Assembly (NCBI RefSeq): GCF_051622035.1
Contig: NC_135358.1
Span: 17,270,501 to 17,334,500 of the forward strand
DNA length: 64,000 bases
Direction: 5' to 3'
Source: Arctopsyche grandis
Lineage: Eukaryota; Arthropoda; Insecta; Trichoptera; Hydropsychidae
Below the pieces are notes generated by a model that searched no databases, had not been told where the DNA came from, and saw nothing but the letters and a program-made list of their open reading frames with translations. The stretch's first letter is position 1; each line of letters starts with the position of its first letter. This document shows positions 33,801 to 48,800 of this stretch, piece after piece. Position numbers and translations under genes: made by a program.

Positions 33801-36800
33801 TACCTAATCCCATCGATCATATCTCCACCGACCCATGGGGTTGCATTTCAAACACATCACTCACACTACTGTATTTCTCCTTACATTGTGTAATATACAA
33901 ACATACGTACATACAAAATAAAGTATTATTAGACAAGAAGAAAATAGTATCTGCTTCAGAGTTAAAGTACCGTGGTACAGTTCAGTTCTAAACAAAATTA
34001 TATAAACTTTTCATTGGAATTTCCCTTCTCAATTTTAAAAATACATTCACAAGATAACACTTTGAACTATGTGGAGCTCGCGCTATATGAGTTCAAGTGT
34101 GCATGTTTTGATTCGTATACATACATATATAATAGTATTTTTCTTCTTTCTACACAGGCAATTACACCTCGCCATAATAAACGAAATGCCCGATGCCGTG
34201 ACAGCCCTGCTTCAGATGTGCCCCTACCCAGTACTCTTGGACATCTTCAATGACAGCCGGCAAGCACCCATACACTTGGCAGTTCTGACTGGACAGCCAC
34301 ACATCGCCCGAAGATTACTCATAGCTGGTGCCAAAGTGAGTTCTCGACAACCACCGCAATTTTAAACTTTGAACTTGATTACTAACTGTTGCGACGTTGA
34401 TATTGTGATAAATACAACCGCAAGCGCACGTCATTTTTGCTTCTGAAATAATCGTATCAAATAGTCCCCGATAACCTTGTTTTACGTCAAACGGTGATCC
34501 AACTAGTAACGTGTTTCAATCGAATTACGAATGCAGCTGACGTGCACTTGCAAACCGCAAAATTACGCTTCCAATATTACGTTTAGTATGCACGTGTTGA
34601 ATACTATTAGTTTTGAGATAAGAATGCTCGTGGTTGCTGAAGTGTGATTAGACCAGTCTCTGTTTCCAAAACTTTGTAATATTAAACAATAAGTTCAATG
34701 CTTTTATCTGACTTGTAGCTGTTTGGTTTCATATAATTATTTTTCATATAATTGGTTTCATATACTTATAGTGTATTAATTTTCAAAGTATTGAAATAAA
34801 TACACACGAAAGGCTCGTTGAATGTTTGTATTATATTAAATAATCATTCAAATATTTTCATCATCATTTATACGTATAAAATGTAATATTGACGTTGTAC
34901 CTATAAGATCAATCGTTTTAAAATTCCATATTGCTTCTCTGAAAAAATATTAATAGATAACAAAAAGATATTTAATTATTTGTATGTTACAGCTGCAAAC
35001 AAATTGCTACATCTGATTTGATTTTTAAATGCTTTTTATTATTACGAAATTATGTTCACAATACATCTTATGTCTATTTTAATAGCTACTGATCTACTGA
35101 TCATTTTCTATTTTACAATTTAATTTAATTTGGTTAGTAATCATAGTATTATATTATTCTAATGTTAATGTACAGCATAATAGGAAAAAGAGCTCAAAAA
35201 CCTATGAATTGCTACATCTATGTATTGCTTATCCATTGTTTGAGCGGTTGACTATTTTGTTTTGCAATATTACTGGGGGTTTTACCCATAGATATGTAAG
35301 TGTAAAACACCTAGTAATTGAAAAGTAAAAAAAAAGTACTTTTACGTATTATCGCTTGTTTTTTTTAGTGTAAATAACATTAACATACTATTGGTGATTA
35401 TTCATCATCGAATGGTATATTATAATATAGTAAACTAGTTGTTTTACCCGGCTTCGCTCGGTATTTGTAATATAAACAGCTTAAACATGGCGAATCTAAT
35501 AGTTTGTTTTTTTATTAATTTTATTTGAATAGAAAAAAAATAATATTCAACCATATATCGATGTCGTCGGCATAGAAACATTGATTTGTTTTCGATGCTC
35601 CCAACAAACCTCACATACATACAAAGTCTCTTTCGAAATTATATATTAGATTCGCACATATATATGTATGTTCATACATACATACATCCTTAGTTTTAAG
35701 TGGAATATATGTAGTTGCACTATTTTTAGTCGCGACACGTATTATTTCTATACCACGGCGCACTACATATTTCTGCACCTCAATGGTTGATCTTGTAGAG
35801 ACGATTGTATTTTATATTGTTGTTTTATTTTAGCTGAAAATTGGGTTTATTTTCAGGTTAACAGCAGAGATGCTAACGGCAACACACCTTTGCACTTGGC
35901 GTGTGCAATGGGCGATTTAGCATGTTTACGTGCACTCATCACACCCCTTGCACCACATCCTCAAGTTGCAGCACGTGCACATTCCCTGCCGCATGCTCTT
36001 GACCAGATAAACCACGACGGTAAGTCACAATTACAGAATTCTGAAAATCGACCACAATATTTATCATAAATGTATCATATGTACGTTATTATTTATATCA
36101 TGCAAATATCACGAGAGAAATTAACAGTGTATGGATTATCTTAATAAATAATTTCGAGAGACTTCGTATGTATGTGTGTTTGTTTGGTTCGTAAAATCCG
36201 TGACGTTCAATTTAATAAAAAAACAAATGAAGATTCAAATAATTTTAAATAAAATAAAACTAATCAAAATAAATTTAATAAAATGTTTACTATTAGATTG
36301 GCCATGTTTAAGCGGTTTATATTACAAATACCGAGTGAAGCCGGGTAAAAACACGAGTTTATTATAAAAGCATGGGTTGTTGCGTAAATATCGATGAGCA
36401 TTTGTTTATTTATTTATTTATCGTTTGATTCTCGGTTCAATATCACCAAATATGAGTTATCACGACGATTTTACTGTTATGGCATATGTTTGATTACACA
36501 TTGTAAATAACTTTAGGAATTCTTAATATCACTTTTCGATGTTAAAAAATCTGAAATCAATTTTCCTACACAACGTTCTTATCTTGTGACATTATGATTC
36601 ACATTAGTAAATAGTTTTGTATTTCTCCCATCAAAAAAAGTTTTCATCAATGTACGCATTGTATTATATAATATTTTTTACAATTATTGATCATCAATAG
36701 AGTTGTATTTACGCGATTTGTTTCTTACACATTCAACACCCACCCGATAGAATTTGTAAAATACGCCATAAAACCACTAAATAAATCCTTCTCAAAGTCT

Positions 36801-39800
36801 ATTCATACTATACAGCACAGTAGTTCATGTAAACGACAGTTTCTATTTATACTGTACGGCAACCGACGTTTCGGCACGTTCAGCCTAGTTTTGGCCGAGT
36901 GCAAGGCAAATATATAAATATATACAAAGCGCGACGATACAGAGCAATATTTCTTGCATTTTTTATGCAAAATACTGATATTGAGAATCTTTTAATAGGA
37001 CAAATTGATTCGGTGATTATTCCGCACAAAGCGATCTCGCACATGGAACATCTGGCACTATCTATCGAATACTCGCTATCATAAAAAAAACCGCTCAAAA
37101 TTTAATTATATTATATTAAAGAGAGACTAGATTTTAGATAAATGGGAATAACCGATAGCGAATTCGCCCCCGCATTTCGGCCGAAATTTGATCATATCGC
37201 TTGAATAATTTTCCGATTGCTGATTGATGTATATCGCACCGCGGCTTTGTGTTTTGAATTTGTCAAATTTAATTATGTGACTTATTAGAATGCATGTGTC
37301 AGCCAGCCGTCATGTGCTCGACCCAGTTAGTTTTACCTGTGTTTTTCCCACTTGTTGAGAATTCATTTGAGTTCCATGGCGTTTTTCCCCAGCTGAGCAA
37401 CAGGTCATAACCGTCAGTTGTACACACAACATGCCTTTCAGCTTATTCAGTAATTCACTTAGGAAAACCCCATGAAATAACAATAGTATTTACGATAACG
37501 ATAGCACACACATAGATAGGAAAATTTCCTAGCGATAAAATTGTTTTTTTTTTGTTAACCCCCCCGTAACCGTTGGCACGAATTAATTTCGCATACATAT
37601 ACATTAATGGCAGTTGCTAACCGGAGGGAGTCGACGGCCTCCATAAACATTCAACAGTACAATTTAAATATTATGATAAATATAATTTCCCAATTTTTAC
37701 ATACGGTTCGTTGTTTTTCCGTTCATTGAAGTTGATAAGTCGCCATGTCCTTGTCTAGTTATTATAGATATTTTTTATGTATAGGTATACGCATATACAA
37801 TTTAATAATAACAGTGCAACGTATTGTTTTTGCCGTCGATGAAAACTTCCTGCGGGTTTTTCCAACTTTTTATTGTCGCCGAAGGTTGCCGTTTATGGTT
37901 TTTGTAATGAGATCGATAATGACAATTTTCATCATCGTTATTATCCATATTCATTAGAGTGTTGCCTACGTGCGCTCACTAGCGGTAACAATGACTTTCC
38001 TTTCGTACTTCCGGTATCGATATGGTTTTTCCGTGAAAACACAAAGCCCGAATAATTATTGTGGGGGTTTCCACGCGTACTTGTTTTGGTGAATTAAATG
38101 ATAATCATTTTCGGTAGGTGGGTGTGTCTTTATATTGCGATCAATCATTAGCAATTTGAAGCAGATAAGGTGAGCAATTGATGGGGTCGATTAATTCGAG
38201 CTCGATAACGATTGTAAATAATTTGATTTGGTTAGGAATTTACGTACTTTTCGCATTGTACATAAATAATATGATATTTGTATAAATGAGGAAAATTGTT
38301 TGTAATCTTTTGGAACTGGTTCTTCTTCAAATATGCTCGTGAATTAACAAGCGACACCTAGTAGTTTTTATTATTTTTTGCCGTTTTACGTTAACGTTGA
38401 CTACGTGTTTCGACCTTAACCCGTTGCCGCCTCAACGGCAGTTTACGGAATTTCCAACCGACCTTAACGCGTTTCAACATTTGAATATTTTATTCACACT
38501 TCATATGTCAATGCGGGACGAACTGGATTCCTGCGATATTGTCATAGATAAGGAACCAAATCATTAAAATCAATTTAAAAAAAAAAAACAGAATTGATAA
38601 AATCAATAATTAAAAAAAAATCTTGACACATCTCGAAAGTTTTTATTGTATTTTTTTTCTTTAAAAATGTTCATGCTGTTATATCAAAAGTTATATACAT
38701 ACTTGGAATACCGTCAGATATTAAAAATCGTTTATTGCGTCAATGAGGAGTGATATCGCATTTCAAACGATTCCAGTGACTGTTTGTTGTTGTTTCATCA
38801 TAATATTGCTATGAATCAATATGTCATCACGTTTATTTATTTAATTTACACCATCTATAACTCTTGACCCTTGAATCAACTATTTAATTCACTGAATCAA
38901 CACATTATATACTAGATTAACTCCATTTCGCGTATTGGCTCAAACAGGATCGTTATGAGCTTCCGGCTCTTTAGCTCTTCATAAAAATTGTCGTCTATTA
39001 CATATAAAAAACGATTTATTTACACGAAATTCGAATTCTGAAACTTTACTTCTTATATGTAGCTTTAAAAAAATCATATTCCTTTATCAGGTAGCATATG
39101 TAATTAAAAAATATTGTATTGATTATTTTTTATTATTAATTACCATAAACCAGAACCGAATAGTACGAGATATATATATATTATAATATAAAACACAATA
39201 TTGAATAAACACGTTGTTCAATATTTAAAATATCAGATCGTTTTTAATTTTTAGAAAGTGGACGTGTAATTTTAAATTTGCCGGACCGGAAGCTGTAGTG
39301 TTAATTTATGAATATACAGCGGATGGCCATTAAAACAATACGCTTTTTGCTCTCTTGCATTCAGAACTGTTGGAACGTGTATTATTTGTCATTGCCCTAA
39401 TGATTCAACGAGTCGTATTGTAATTTTATATAATATAAATTGAATAAACCGTATAATTTCTCCGTGTGAATTTTTTGATCTTCGAAGATTGAAATCTTTA
39501 CACATTTTCGCTTGAAACTTAAAATTTCATTCATCCGTTCCACGCTTCTATGAAAATATAATCAGTTGCGTTTTATCTCGCTGACGAACGAGTGCAGTTG
39601 CGTTTGCAGAATGCAACAATGGCCCCTTTCCACAAGCATGCATTATCGTAGTCGGTTTTTCCAACCGCTCGCAATCGCCAGCAATTTATATGCGTGCATA
39701 CCCATTAAACGTCTCGCTATATAACGAAAATTTTTCCACGATATGTACACGTGTAATAATAAATTATGCTGTTCCGACGCGTCGGTATTTCCAGCGCTGA

Positions 39801-42800
39801 AGAAGCGTAACTTTCACTTTATTCCTCGGTCGCATATCAGCGAATTTCTCTTCGAGATGTTTTTATTTGACGCCAGCGCGTATTGTTTGCGTACGCATCG
39901 CAATTTTTACTTTATGTGTTAACTGATTTTGCATAGGTAAGCAACCTTGGCGTGTTTGATGTCCATCGTCGGCGAAACTGCTTCCTATTATATTCTTACG
40001 TCGACGATTACCGGCTTGTGTCACAATAATGGCGAATTACGACCTTTCTTTGTGTCGTGATCTCGTACTCTGCCTCTGAGAGCCATCACCGATTCATTGA
40101 TTATGCTTTTTTCGTTTGAAACTATTGTCATAACTAGATGTATTTGTATAGCTTCAGACGCAGGCACACTGAATTGTATGGCACGGCATGCTTAGGTTGA
40201 ATCCAGCTGTATTGGGAGTATTCTCAAGTCATTGCTAATTCGTACAATCTTATCATTTCGACAAGTGTTCAAATATGGGAATCATCGTTGTTAATGCATA
40301 GATAAAGTATCACCAAAAACACTACAGGGGGTGATTTTTGGTCTGGCCCTTCATTAGCTACCGACTAGGGATTCCAAAAATACCGACGATAAAATTTAAT
40401 TAATTACTTTCTACACCGCGCGAATTACCGATCAGCGAATGTCAAAAAAAAGTAAATATATTTTTGCTTGCTCCTTGTTTTGAAGAATTTTCACCTGGTG
40501 GGGATGGTTTTAGCTTTTATATACCTTTAAATATGCATTTAAATTATTGTCAGTGAACAAAATAGGTTTCGGTAGGCGACGAGGATTCTCATTTTAACAG
40601 TCAATTTTAAACCAATATACATATGTATTCGAAGTACAATATTTTTGGTAAACTTTATCTTTGATTTTAAGTTTATGATACACTTAGAGACTTCTTTGAA
40701 CAGCAGGTCAAAAAGGATGTCGAGTGTTTACTCATTCTTCGACTAATCCATACATACTAGCATATATAAGGTTTTCTTTTAAATTGAAAACAATTCAATT
40801 TACATACTTTTATATCAATTTGAATACAATTTACTTTTGATCAAAAACCGGTGATGCCGGTATTCCTAATCCCTCCTACCGAGGTCCCGGGCCAAACTCC
40901 CAGTTGAACTTTCAATAAATTAAATCTCACGATGTGTTGTCTGATTTAGATATTTGTAATATCTATCGTATTTATCTGATTCAATTGCCGAAATTTCAAT
41001 TTGTATATGCAACGAATGTACACGTTTGACTATTGCGCCTATTTGGGATAAACTGTCATAGCACTATAATAAAAATAAATATGTAGAATCCCCAGTGAGC
41101 AATCAAGTGCTTATATAACTATTAGTACTGATGATAATATCATGCGTAGCTTTAATTATGTGCGAAGAATATGTTTACAATACGCGATACAATCTCTTAA
41201 TGACAATTTTAATACGCAAATAGGCAACCTTTTATCGCTAGTAAAATGATTAAATTTGAAAATATACGTTGATGAAATATAAATTTAAAAATATACGTTT
41301 TTTTTTTGTTCCAGTTATGTGGAAATTGTTTAGCAATGATTTCAAAATAATTGTAAAAAATGTCAAATGTTTACTTAAATATATTACATATATCATTTCA
41401 ATTTATTACATATGTACATACCATATATACCGTGGCATGTATTGAGCATGCTTGTAACGTTATGAATCCTAGCTGCAACGATTTACTTATATAAATTGAC
41501 GGCGTGTCGAGTCATCAACGTGTTAAACTTGCATATGTATATTTCAAATGCATTTTATTAAAATCAAGACCGGTCATCTTCACAATTATTCTTGAATCAT
41601 TGAAACAATTTACCAAAATATGTCTCGTTAAATAGTTTGTTTTGATTTATCTGCTTTTACGCGGTAGAAACTTGAACAATTACGAGTCGATAAATGCATT
41701 TGTGATTTGTTTACAAATGTTTAGATCAATTGAACTACATATAAAGAAGCATACAGACAAGACAAGAGCACGCAGAACATGGAATTTCAAAAGAAAGTTG
41801 CGTTTTCGTGTTCGTTATGTTCGCCTAGTCTGGACGAGCCTTATAATACTGAAATAATAATCATCAATAAGCTAATAGCTATCAATGCATCGATTCCTAA
41901 GATGATTTTATTTCATCATCAGGTTGAAGTAAAACAATCTCTATCAATACCGTTAATTTCCTGCTCATTCAAAAATGATCTATAGACACAATAATTTTAT
42001 ATAATTCCAACTCCTTACACATTTACAATGATATAATTTAATGCTAGACCCAACTACATAAGAATTTCTTAACAAAACAGAAATACGCATAGAAATTTGA
42101 TACTGTTGTTGTGGCAGAATGACAAAACCGTCTTTCTGAACGTCTTGTGTGGAACTATGAAACTACTTCAAAATGAGAACCGATGCGAATGCAAAAGTTT
42201 CAGTCTACAAATAAGTCTGCAACGACTGAATGGACGTGTTAATTTTCTTCAGACGTAGCCAGACACTGGCCGTTTCGTATCGTTCGTTTCGACCTTTAGC
42301 ATTATGTTTTTCTTTAAAGTGTGTGTTGGTGAGGTCGCGGTCATTGAATTTTGTGGAAATACCCGGTCGAAAATCGCTAACATCTCAATGATATAAAACG
42401 GGCCTACACACAAAGTCGTCGGTGTGTGTGTGTGTGTGTAAATTGCGAAACCGGTTACAACAATGGGAAAGTTGACCGAGTGCTTTTTGCAACATATCCT
42501 CTATTTTCCCAGTGTTTTTCCTGTGTTTTTTTCACGGCGAGGTGTTTTGGTGCATCTCGTATAATAGAATGACGGGATCCTCAGTTCTAATCTGTGTTTA
42601 TGCCGACACATGTGATGTTGATGATTACAATATGGTACTCAATCCAACAACCGGTCTTTAATTATTGTTATTATTATAAATATGTAGACTTTAAAAAAGT
42701 CAATATATGAGCCGTTATAATTGAAAGTGGCATAAGCCCACTTTTCTTCATTTCGAGAAGTATTTCACAAAACATTAAATATAATGATTTGCATTTAAAA

Positions 42801-45800
42801 ATATTTAAAAAAAATACTGGCGGGCTGTAATACGCTTTTCCGAGATTCTGGATGTATCGAATTAAAATAAGTGATAACAATATGTGAATTAAGTCAAACA
42901 GAATTAGTGTTTTTAGAAAATAAAATTGGGCTTCCGCCACTTTCAAATAAGTATTGTATAATGGCTCATATGGATACAATCAATTTAACCAGGAATGATT
43001 CCTTAATCAAATTTTCTTTCTTTTTGCATTTAAAGAAGTAGATTATCAATCCATATGTATATATGTAAGATATCATGATATTTACATATTGATATAAATA
43101 TCATGACAGATTTATTTTGTTTAACTGACTTATTTTGTTTTAAAATGCCTAATTTGTAGTATTTTTGTTTTTGAGCTTTGTAATTACGCAATGGAAATAT
43201 TTCACGAAAACCGGTATTTGTAATTAGTGCAATATTAACTTGTCAATATGTATAGCAATTATATAATTGATTATTCTCATAATCTTTTCTAAATGCGACA
43301 TTTTATCACCACATTCGCGTTTCTCGCATAAGGATCTCGGTATTTATTTAATATGAATTTCAACCAATTTGTGTGTCTATTTAAAAGAATTTGCATATAT
43401 ACATTTTCGTTTTAAAACGACATCATGTGAATAAAATTATCGGTCATGAAATTATCAGGCTGGCTTATATTTATATACGTGTACGCATTTAAAATATTTA
43501 ATTTCATTGTCGATTATTGACTCAAATCGTCGAAAATTGATTTTCCGTCGACTCTGTGTATAATGAGGACAAGTTGGGTGGAAAATTTTACAATTTTTCG
43601 TTCGACATTGCACTTGCGTCATTTTTTGCGTTTGCTCGTTAGTATGTAGTAGTAGTAATATCGATGTGGTTTTGTAGTAAAATCTAGGAGTTTAAATCGT
43701 TTCACTGAAATGCCACACAACTGCGGTTGGGGGAATTCAAAAGTGGATTGAAATTATGAAACAATGCTGTTTGTTTTCCGTATGTATGCATACCGATATA
43801 TGTATGTTTATACTTTTCCTCGAACTTTATATTAAACAAATTCCATGAATATCTCACCAAAATTTTCTTCGGGATTTTCTTTTTTAATCTTGAATCGTCA
43901 ACAGATTTTTTATAATGTTTTAAATCAATAACAATAATATATTTTTACAGCTATGGTATATTACAGGAGTATTCTTTACATCGTTGGTCCATTTTCCGTT
44001 GAAAGCACTTGTAGGCATCGCATTTCCCTCCTTACTTCAAATATTTTGTTGGAATAGTGTATCCCATTACGTACCCCGTACTCGTTTTGGATAAGTCCTT
44101 TATAAAGGCAATGTTTTCCTATTACTTTACGTTATCAGTGCGTCGTAATATAAAACATCTCTGATCAATTTGACTGATTATTCAAATCGAGGGTTTTTAC
44201 CTTAATATCGATTTTTGGTCTAATAGTGTGCTTTCCCCGCCTGAAATCACGTGAGATAAAACGATCGTTATCGATTTCAATTTTCCCGTGAAGTTTATTT
44301 TCCTCGTTTAGTTTTTCCCATTGCGTGTTATTTGCGTCACAGACGTCCATCTCCGGTCAACATTGGCATTGTGATGCTAAACTTGTTCATTCGAATGCTT
44401 ATTATTTATCGTTTTTTATTATTATTCCGCATTGAAATTGTACGTAAATCGATTCGCTTTTATGAAATCGGTTCACTTAACAGTTATAACCTAAATTTTT
44501 TAATGACCTGCATTTCTTTCCACTTTGCATTGGGTATTTCCGATCGTAATCTTTACCCGTTTTTCATTGCCTTTTATTGGGATTTACGTTACATTATACG
44601 ACCAACGTTCGACAACCTTTTTTAGCCCACAAGGGCATTTATCATAAAAAAAATCACATTAAATTGAATATTTTGTAATTCTTGATTATACATGCATATA
44701 AGATTATTATATCCCAAAAAGGTGTATTTTCCCGATTCCAATAAAGTGTATATTTATCTATGTACATATGTAGTGTTTAACAATATATGAAGTTTTGCAA
44801 ACATTCGAAGAATCGATTTTGAAATTTTGACTGATTTGAACTCTGAATCGATTTTTTTCCACACATTGAATATTTCATGTACTCAGTGTTATTTCAATAT
44901 TTTATTTTGACCTTTTAAATTATTTCTCTCTTATTGATATTATATACTTATAATATTTATAGTTATATCAGGTAATAAAAATGTTTTTGAACAAAATCCT
45001 ACAGCTGGAAGTAAATCTTTTGTCTCACTGAAAATCCAAAATGTGTGATTCCCTACATTGGCGCTCAAACGAGAACGTTCTCATAGCCGATATTATCGAA
45101 TTTTGTTTTTGACACCCAAATAAATGCATAGATTCATAGGTTGGTCAGATCTAAGATTTTCATTATTTAAATATTTTTTGTTCCTTTCAACAGCAACCGA
45201 AAATAAAGTGTCATTTAAACATTAAAACAAATTATTTTTTAATCGATACATATTGTGTGCTATCAGCACATGAATTACCAATATTAAGCGATAAGTGTCG
45301 CTGTAATTTTTACTACATATTTGCTTGCTCGACAGTTCGGAAAAACCCAACTACTACGTGACACCTCTATCACATGATTTTCTATGGTGAATGTGTGTAG
45401 GCGTTGATTGTTCGTTTGTTGAATTTTTCCGCATTTTAATTACTCGCATTTAAATCAATGATTACACTATGTGGCTAATATGGTAATGCATTTATATTTT
45501 GTGGTGATTTGCGTCATACGAAACTTAATCATTTCAAGTATAAATATGTGCATTTGTTTTCCAATGCAATTTTTGCACGATAATAAAATAATAGGTTCAG
45601 CTTCATTAGCAGATAGATTGAAATTTTTAAGCCAAAGAAAAGAAAGCCTTAAAGCATGTATTTATTAAGAAGGGATTCAACTGCAAGTGGCGTATATGTA
45701 CATATGTACATTTTCATTCGTAAACAAAGTCGGCTGGAAAAGGACGACGTTCGTCATCTTCGCGTTGGTCATCAAGACTATCATTTACAAGGTGGATTCT

Positions 45801-48800
45801 TTGATAAATCATCACCTTACTCATTGATTGTTGGAATTCAGCTAATCCGGCTCGTTGGGAATGTTGCAAACGAGTATCGTTGTGGTATTTTTCGGGCGGA
45901 AGCTGTGTTTTAAAATGGCATTCGTGTCCAAGAACACGAGGGTCGGTTACCTTAACTTGGGGTTTTCCTCTTCTCTGTTCGGTACCGAATACCCCCATCG
46001 CTTTCGAATTTCGATCACGACTTCTCGGAAGGTCGATCAAATCTGCAAACAATTTTTCTCATAGTAACAGCACTCTAATTGGACGTTGACTGGCCATTAC
46101 AATGCATGTATGTAATAGATCACGTAAAATACGCACTTGCACGTTGTGATCACAAGCTTGGGTATAATTTGAATACGATGACACCGATACTATGGAATTC
46201 AGTGTAATTGAATATAGATTTTAAATTATCGTTTGTTTGAAAACAACGTTTTTCATATATTACTCATAAACAAATGAAGTCATTCCGTGGATTAATTTGT
46301 AGACGCTTTTGTTTTGATTTATTTTTTTATTTAAATCTATCGAATGTCGAATGTCAAAAATATTAACTAACGTGAGAGATTCAATCATGCGTACTTCAAA
46401 TTAATGATACCTTTCATTGCATACATTGTTCTACATATATCTACATACATTGTTGCAACCGTCTTAGAAAGTATGTGGTCGTAATACAATCGCCTATAGC
46501 CAAATTTGATATCCTTAGTCGAATCATCGCTGGAAATTTCCGACGTGAAAGTTTCGCAGGTTTTTCCAACTGCGACTTTCTTCGTATTGTTATTGTTTTT
46601 CAACACGTCGGAATATTTTCCCGGTCATCGTAATAAATGTATGTCAAATATGCGTATGACGTCATCGTTGATGTTTTTGGAATTCAATCTGCATGATAAT
46701 TTTTTTCCGCAAATGTGTATCATTGCGTTGATAGATTTTTCTTTCGCAGGACCAGTTTTTGAATGACATCATAATATATGTACGTACATATATACATATG
46801 TAGATGCGGACACGTAATCGTAAATTGCATTACGTTGCAAGTTTAAGGTCGGATTTGTGAGGGTTAGATTTTTCACTTTGACCTCTACCAATGTGGAAAC
46901 ATTCGAGTGAAATTATGGGTGTTGAAAATGTTGTAGTTTCTGAGAATTTTCCTCGTTAATTATTATAGTGAGTTTCGTTGGAAGTCGACCTTCGGCATAA
47001 CCTGGAATTTCTCCCTCGCAAATTTGCGATTCCGAAAATTTCTTACTGTTGAATGATTAAATATTGTATTTCAAATACGCATTTACATTTACTATTGTAT
47101 TTAACATCGCACCGTGTAACAAGTTGGCGCCTACTTAATGATTTAAAATAATAATTTTAATATGAATAACTGAGAGATGTATTATTTAATGTGCATTTTG
47201 GTGAAATATTTAAATACTTCGTAAATTTAGTTTGATATACAAATTATGTTTTTCCTCATTTTTTTTAGTCGATCGAATTTTTATATTTTTGTTTGCATTG
47301 AAAGGCTCATAAATAAATATTTCCACAAAATATAACCCCTTATTGATCAACTTTTCAAACGTCATTTTTATTTTCGTTATTGTGTTGTGGCTGATGTCAT
47401 CGTATCGTGACGTGCAGCTGTGACCCCCCCCCCCGATTAGCCTCCACTATTTTTGGTTGATAAAATATGGACGAAGATAAGGCGTTTGAACTTAGCACAA
47501 GTACAACAATAAAACGGAATTGTGTGAATTGTGGGAACATATGGTATACCGATTCGGGTATCTATCCGAGGTTGGGTCGCCGATTTAGCCCTACGCGAGT
47601 TGAGTTATTCGAAGAATTCAAAACCGCTTAATCACAGCAGTCGAATTCCGAGGACCTCGGGAAATCCTCGCCGTCATGCATCTTCTCGCATTCTCGAGAT
47701 TTCTCGCACTCGTATCGCTCGATCTCTCCATTGTTTTCAGCCGCAAAGAGCCCATGGAAAAACAATAAAGAGTTTTCCAAGACGTCTTCAACCGCGACCT
47801 TTTCTTTTTGACCTCCGTCAATTTCGAAGCCGCTTGCGGTTTTCCCCTGTTTTATCTTCGATTGTATGTAATTTCTAGTTTGAATGCTTATTCGACGACT
47901 AATATTAAAACTGGCGTCATCGGTCTCACTTTGAAGATTCTGTCGATCGCCCTTGTTTGCTTTGCTATAATTAGTTTTCGATTTTTCGCTGAATCTGTTC
48001 GCGTTTTGTTATCGCCTATTCCTCTCAAACATTTGCTCTTATACTAAAACTGAAATTCGAAAGTACCTACTTTAACGTGAATAGATAAACATGCATTTAT
48101 TGTTTCTGCCGTGCAACGAATGCATGTTTCATCTAATGAATGGATCTCTGAATCATTTCAACGACCAATTTTGAAATTTCATTTGAAATCATTCAAATCT
48201 TCCCACCGCTTGTAAACAAAATTTAACTGCTATAAGAAAATTCAATCAGCCGAGCTTTGTGTCTATTCCTGTTGCTAACTCTGGTATTAAATAAAGACTC
48301 GACTCATGCACAATTGGTTTTGCGTATATTTCGGTACTTTCGTACACATTACGAATACGACAAAAGTATATTTTCGATTTGCACGTAGGTGTCTTGACTT
48401 CCGGGACGCGTGACCGTTTTCGAATAAGTAAACACCTTCCTGTTTCATCCAGAATTTTAATTGATAGCATGTGTATTTGAAATAAAACGTGCCGAACTAT
48501 GTAAGTATGCAAACACGACACGCCATTATCAGTCCGAACTACGATATATGTAATTCGACGTAAGACATATTACTGAGCTCATATTTGTAGATTATTTGAT
48601 ATACATATAATGTATTATACGCACATCAATAGCACGATTCATATACATATATGTATATATATTGTTACATGTTATATCCGTGCTTTTTTATTGAAATTTT
48701 ATGAAGTCGGTTATGTGTCGTTTACACCTGTCGCTTTCGCCATCCTAATTGATGGGGGAAAATACACAAAAGTTGAGGGGAAGTGAGGTCGAAGCAGCTG

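Larger units (their letters stand above)
28386..35287. promoter_or_regulatory. Kappa-B site group in cactus introns 1-2
   Basis: Hand-found sites matching GGG(W)4-5CC or GGGRNNYYCC, either strand: GGGAATTTCC 28386-28395; GGATTTCCC 31156-31164; GGGAATTTCC 32246-32255; GGGTTTTTCC 32329-32338; GGAATTTCCC 34016-34025; GGGTTTTACCC 35277-35287. Binding by Dorsal, Dif or Relish is inferred, not shown. Confidence 0.45.

Noticed and set aside
47531-47878. 115-codon plus-strand ORF in cactus intron 3
   Set aside because: Arg/Ser/Pro-rich with no domain, and the minus strand is also open over most of it. It is more likely a compositional effect in a regulatory segment.
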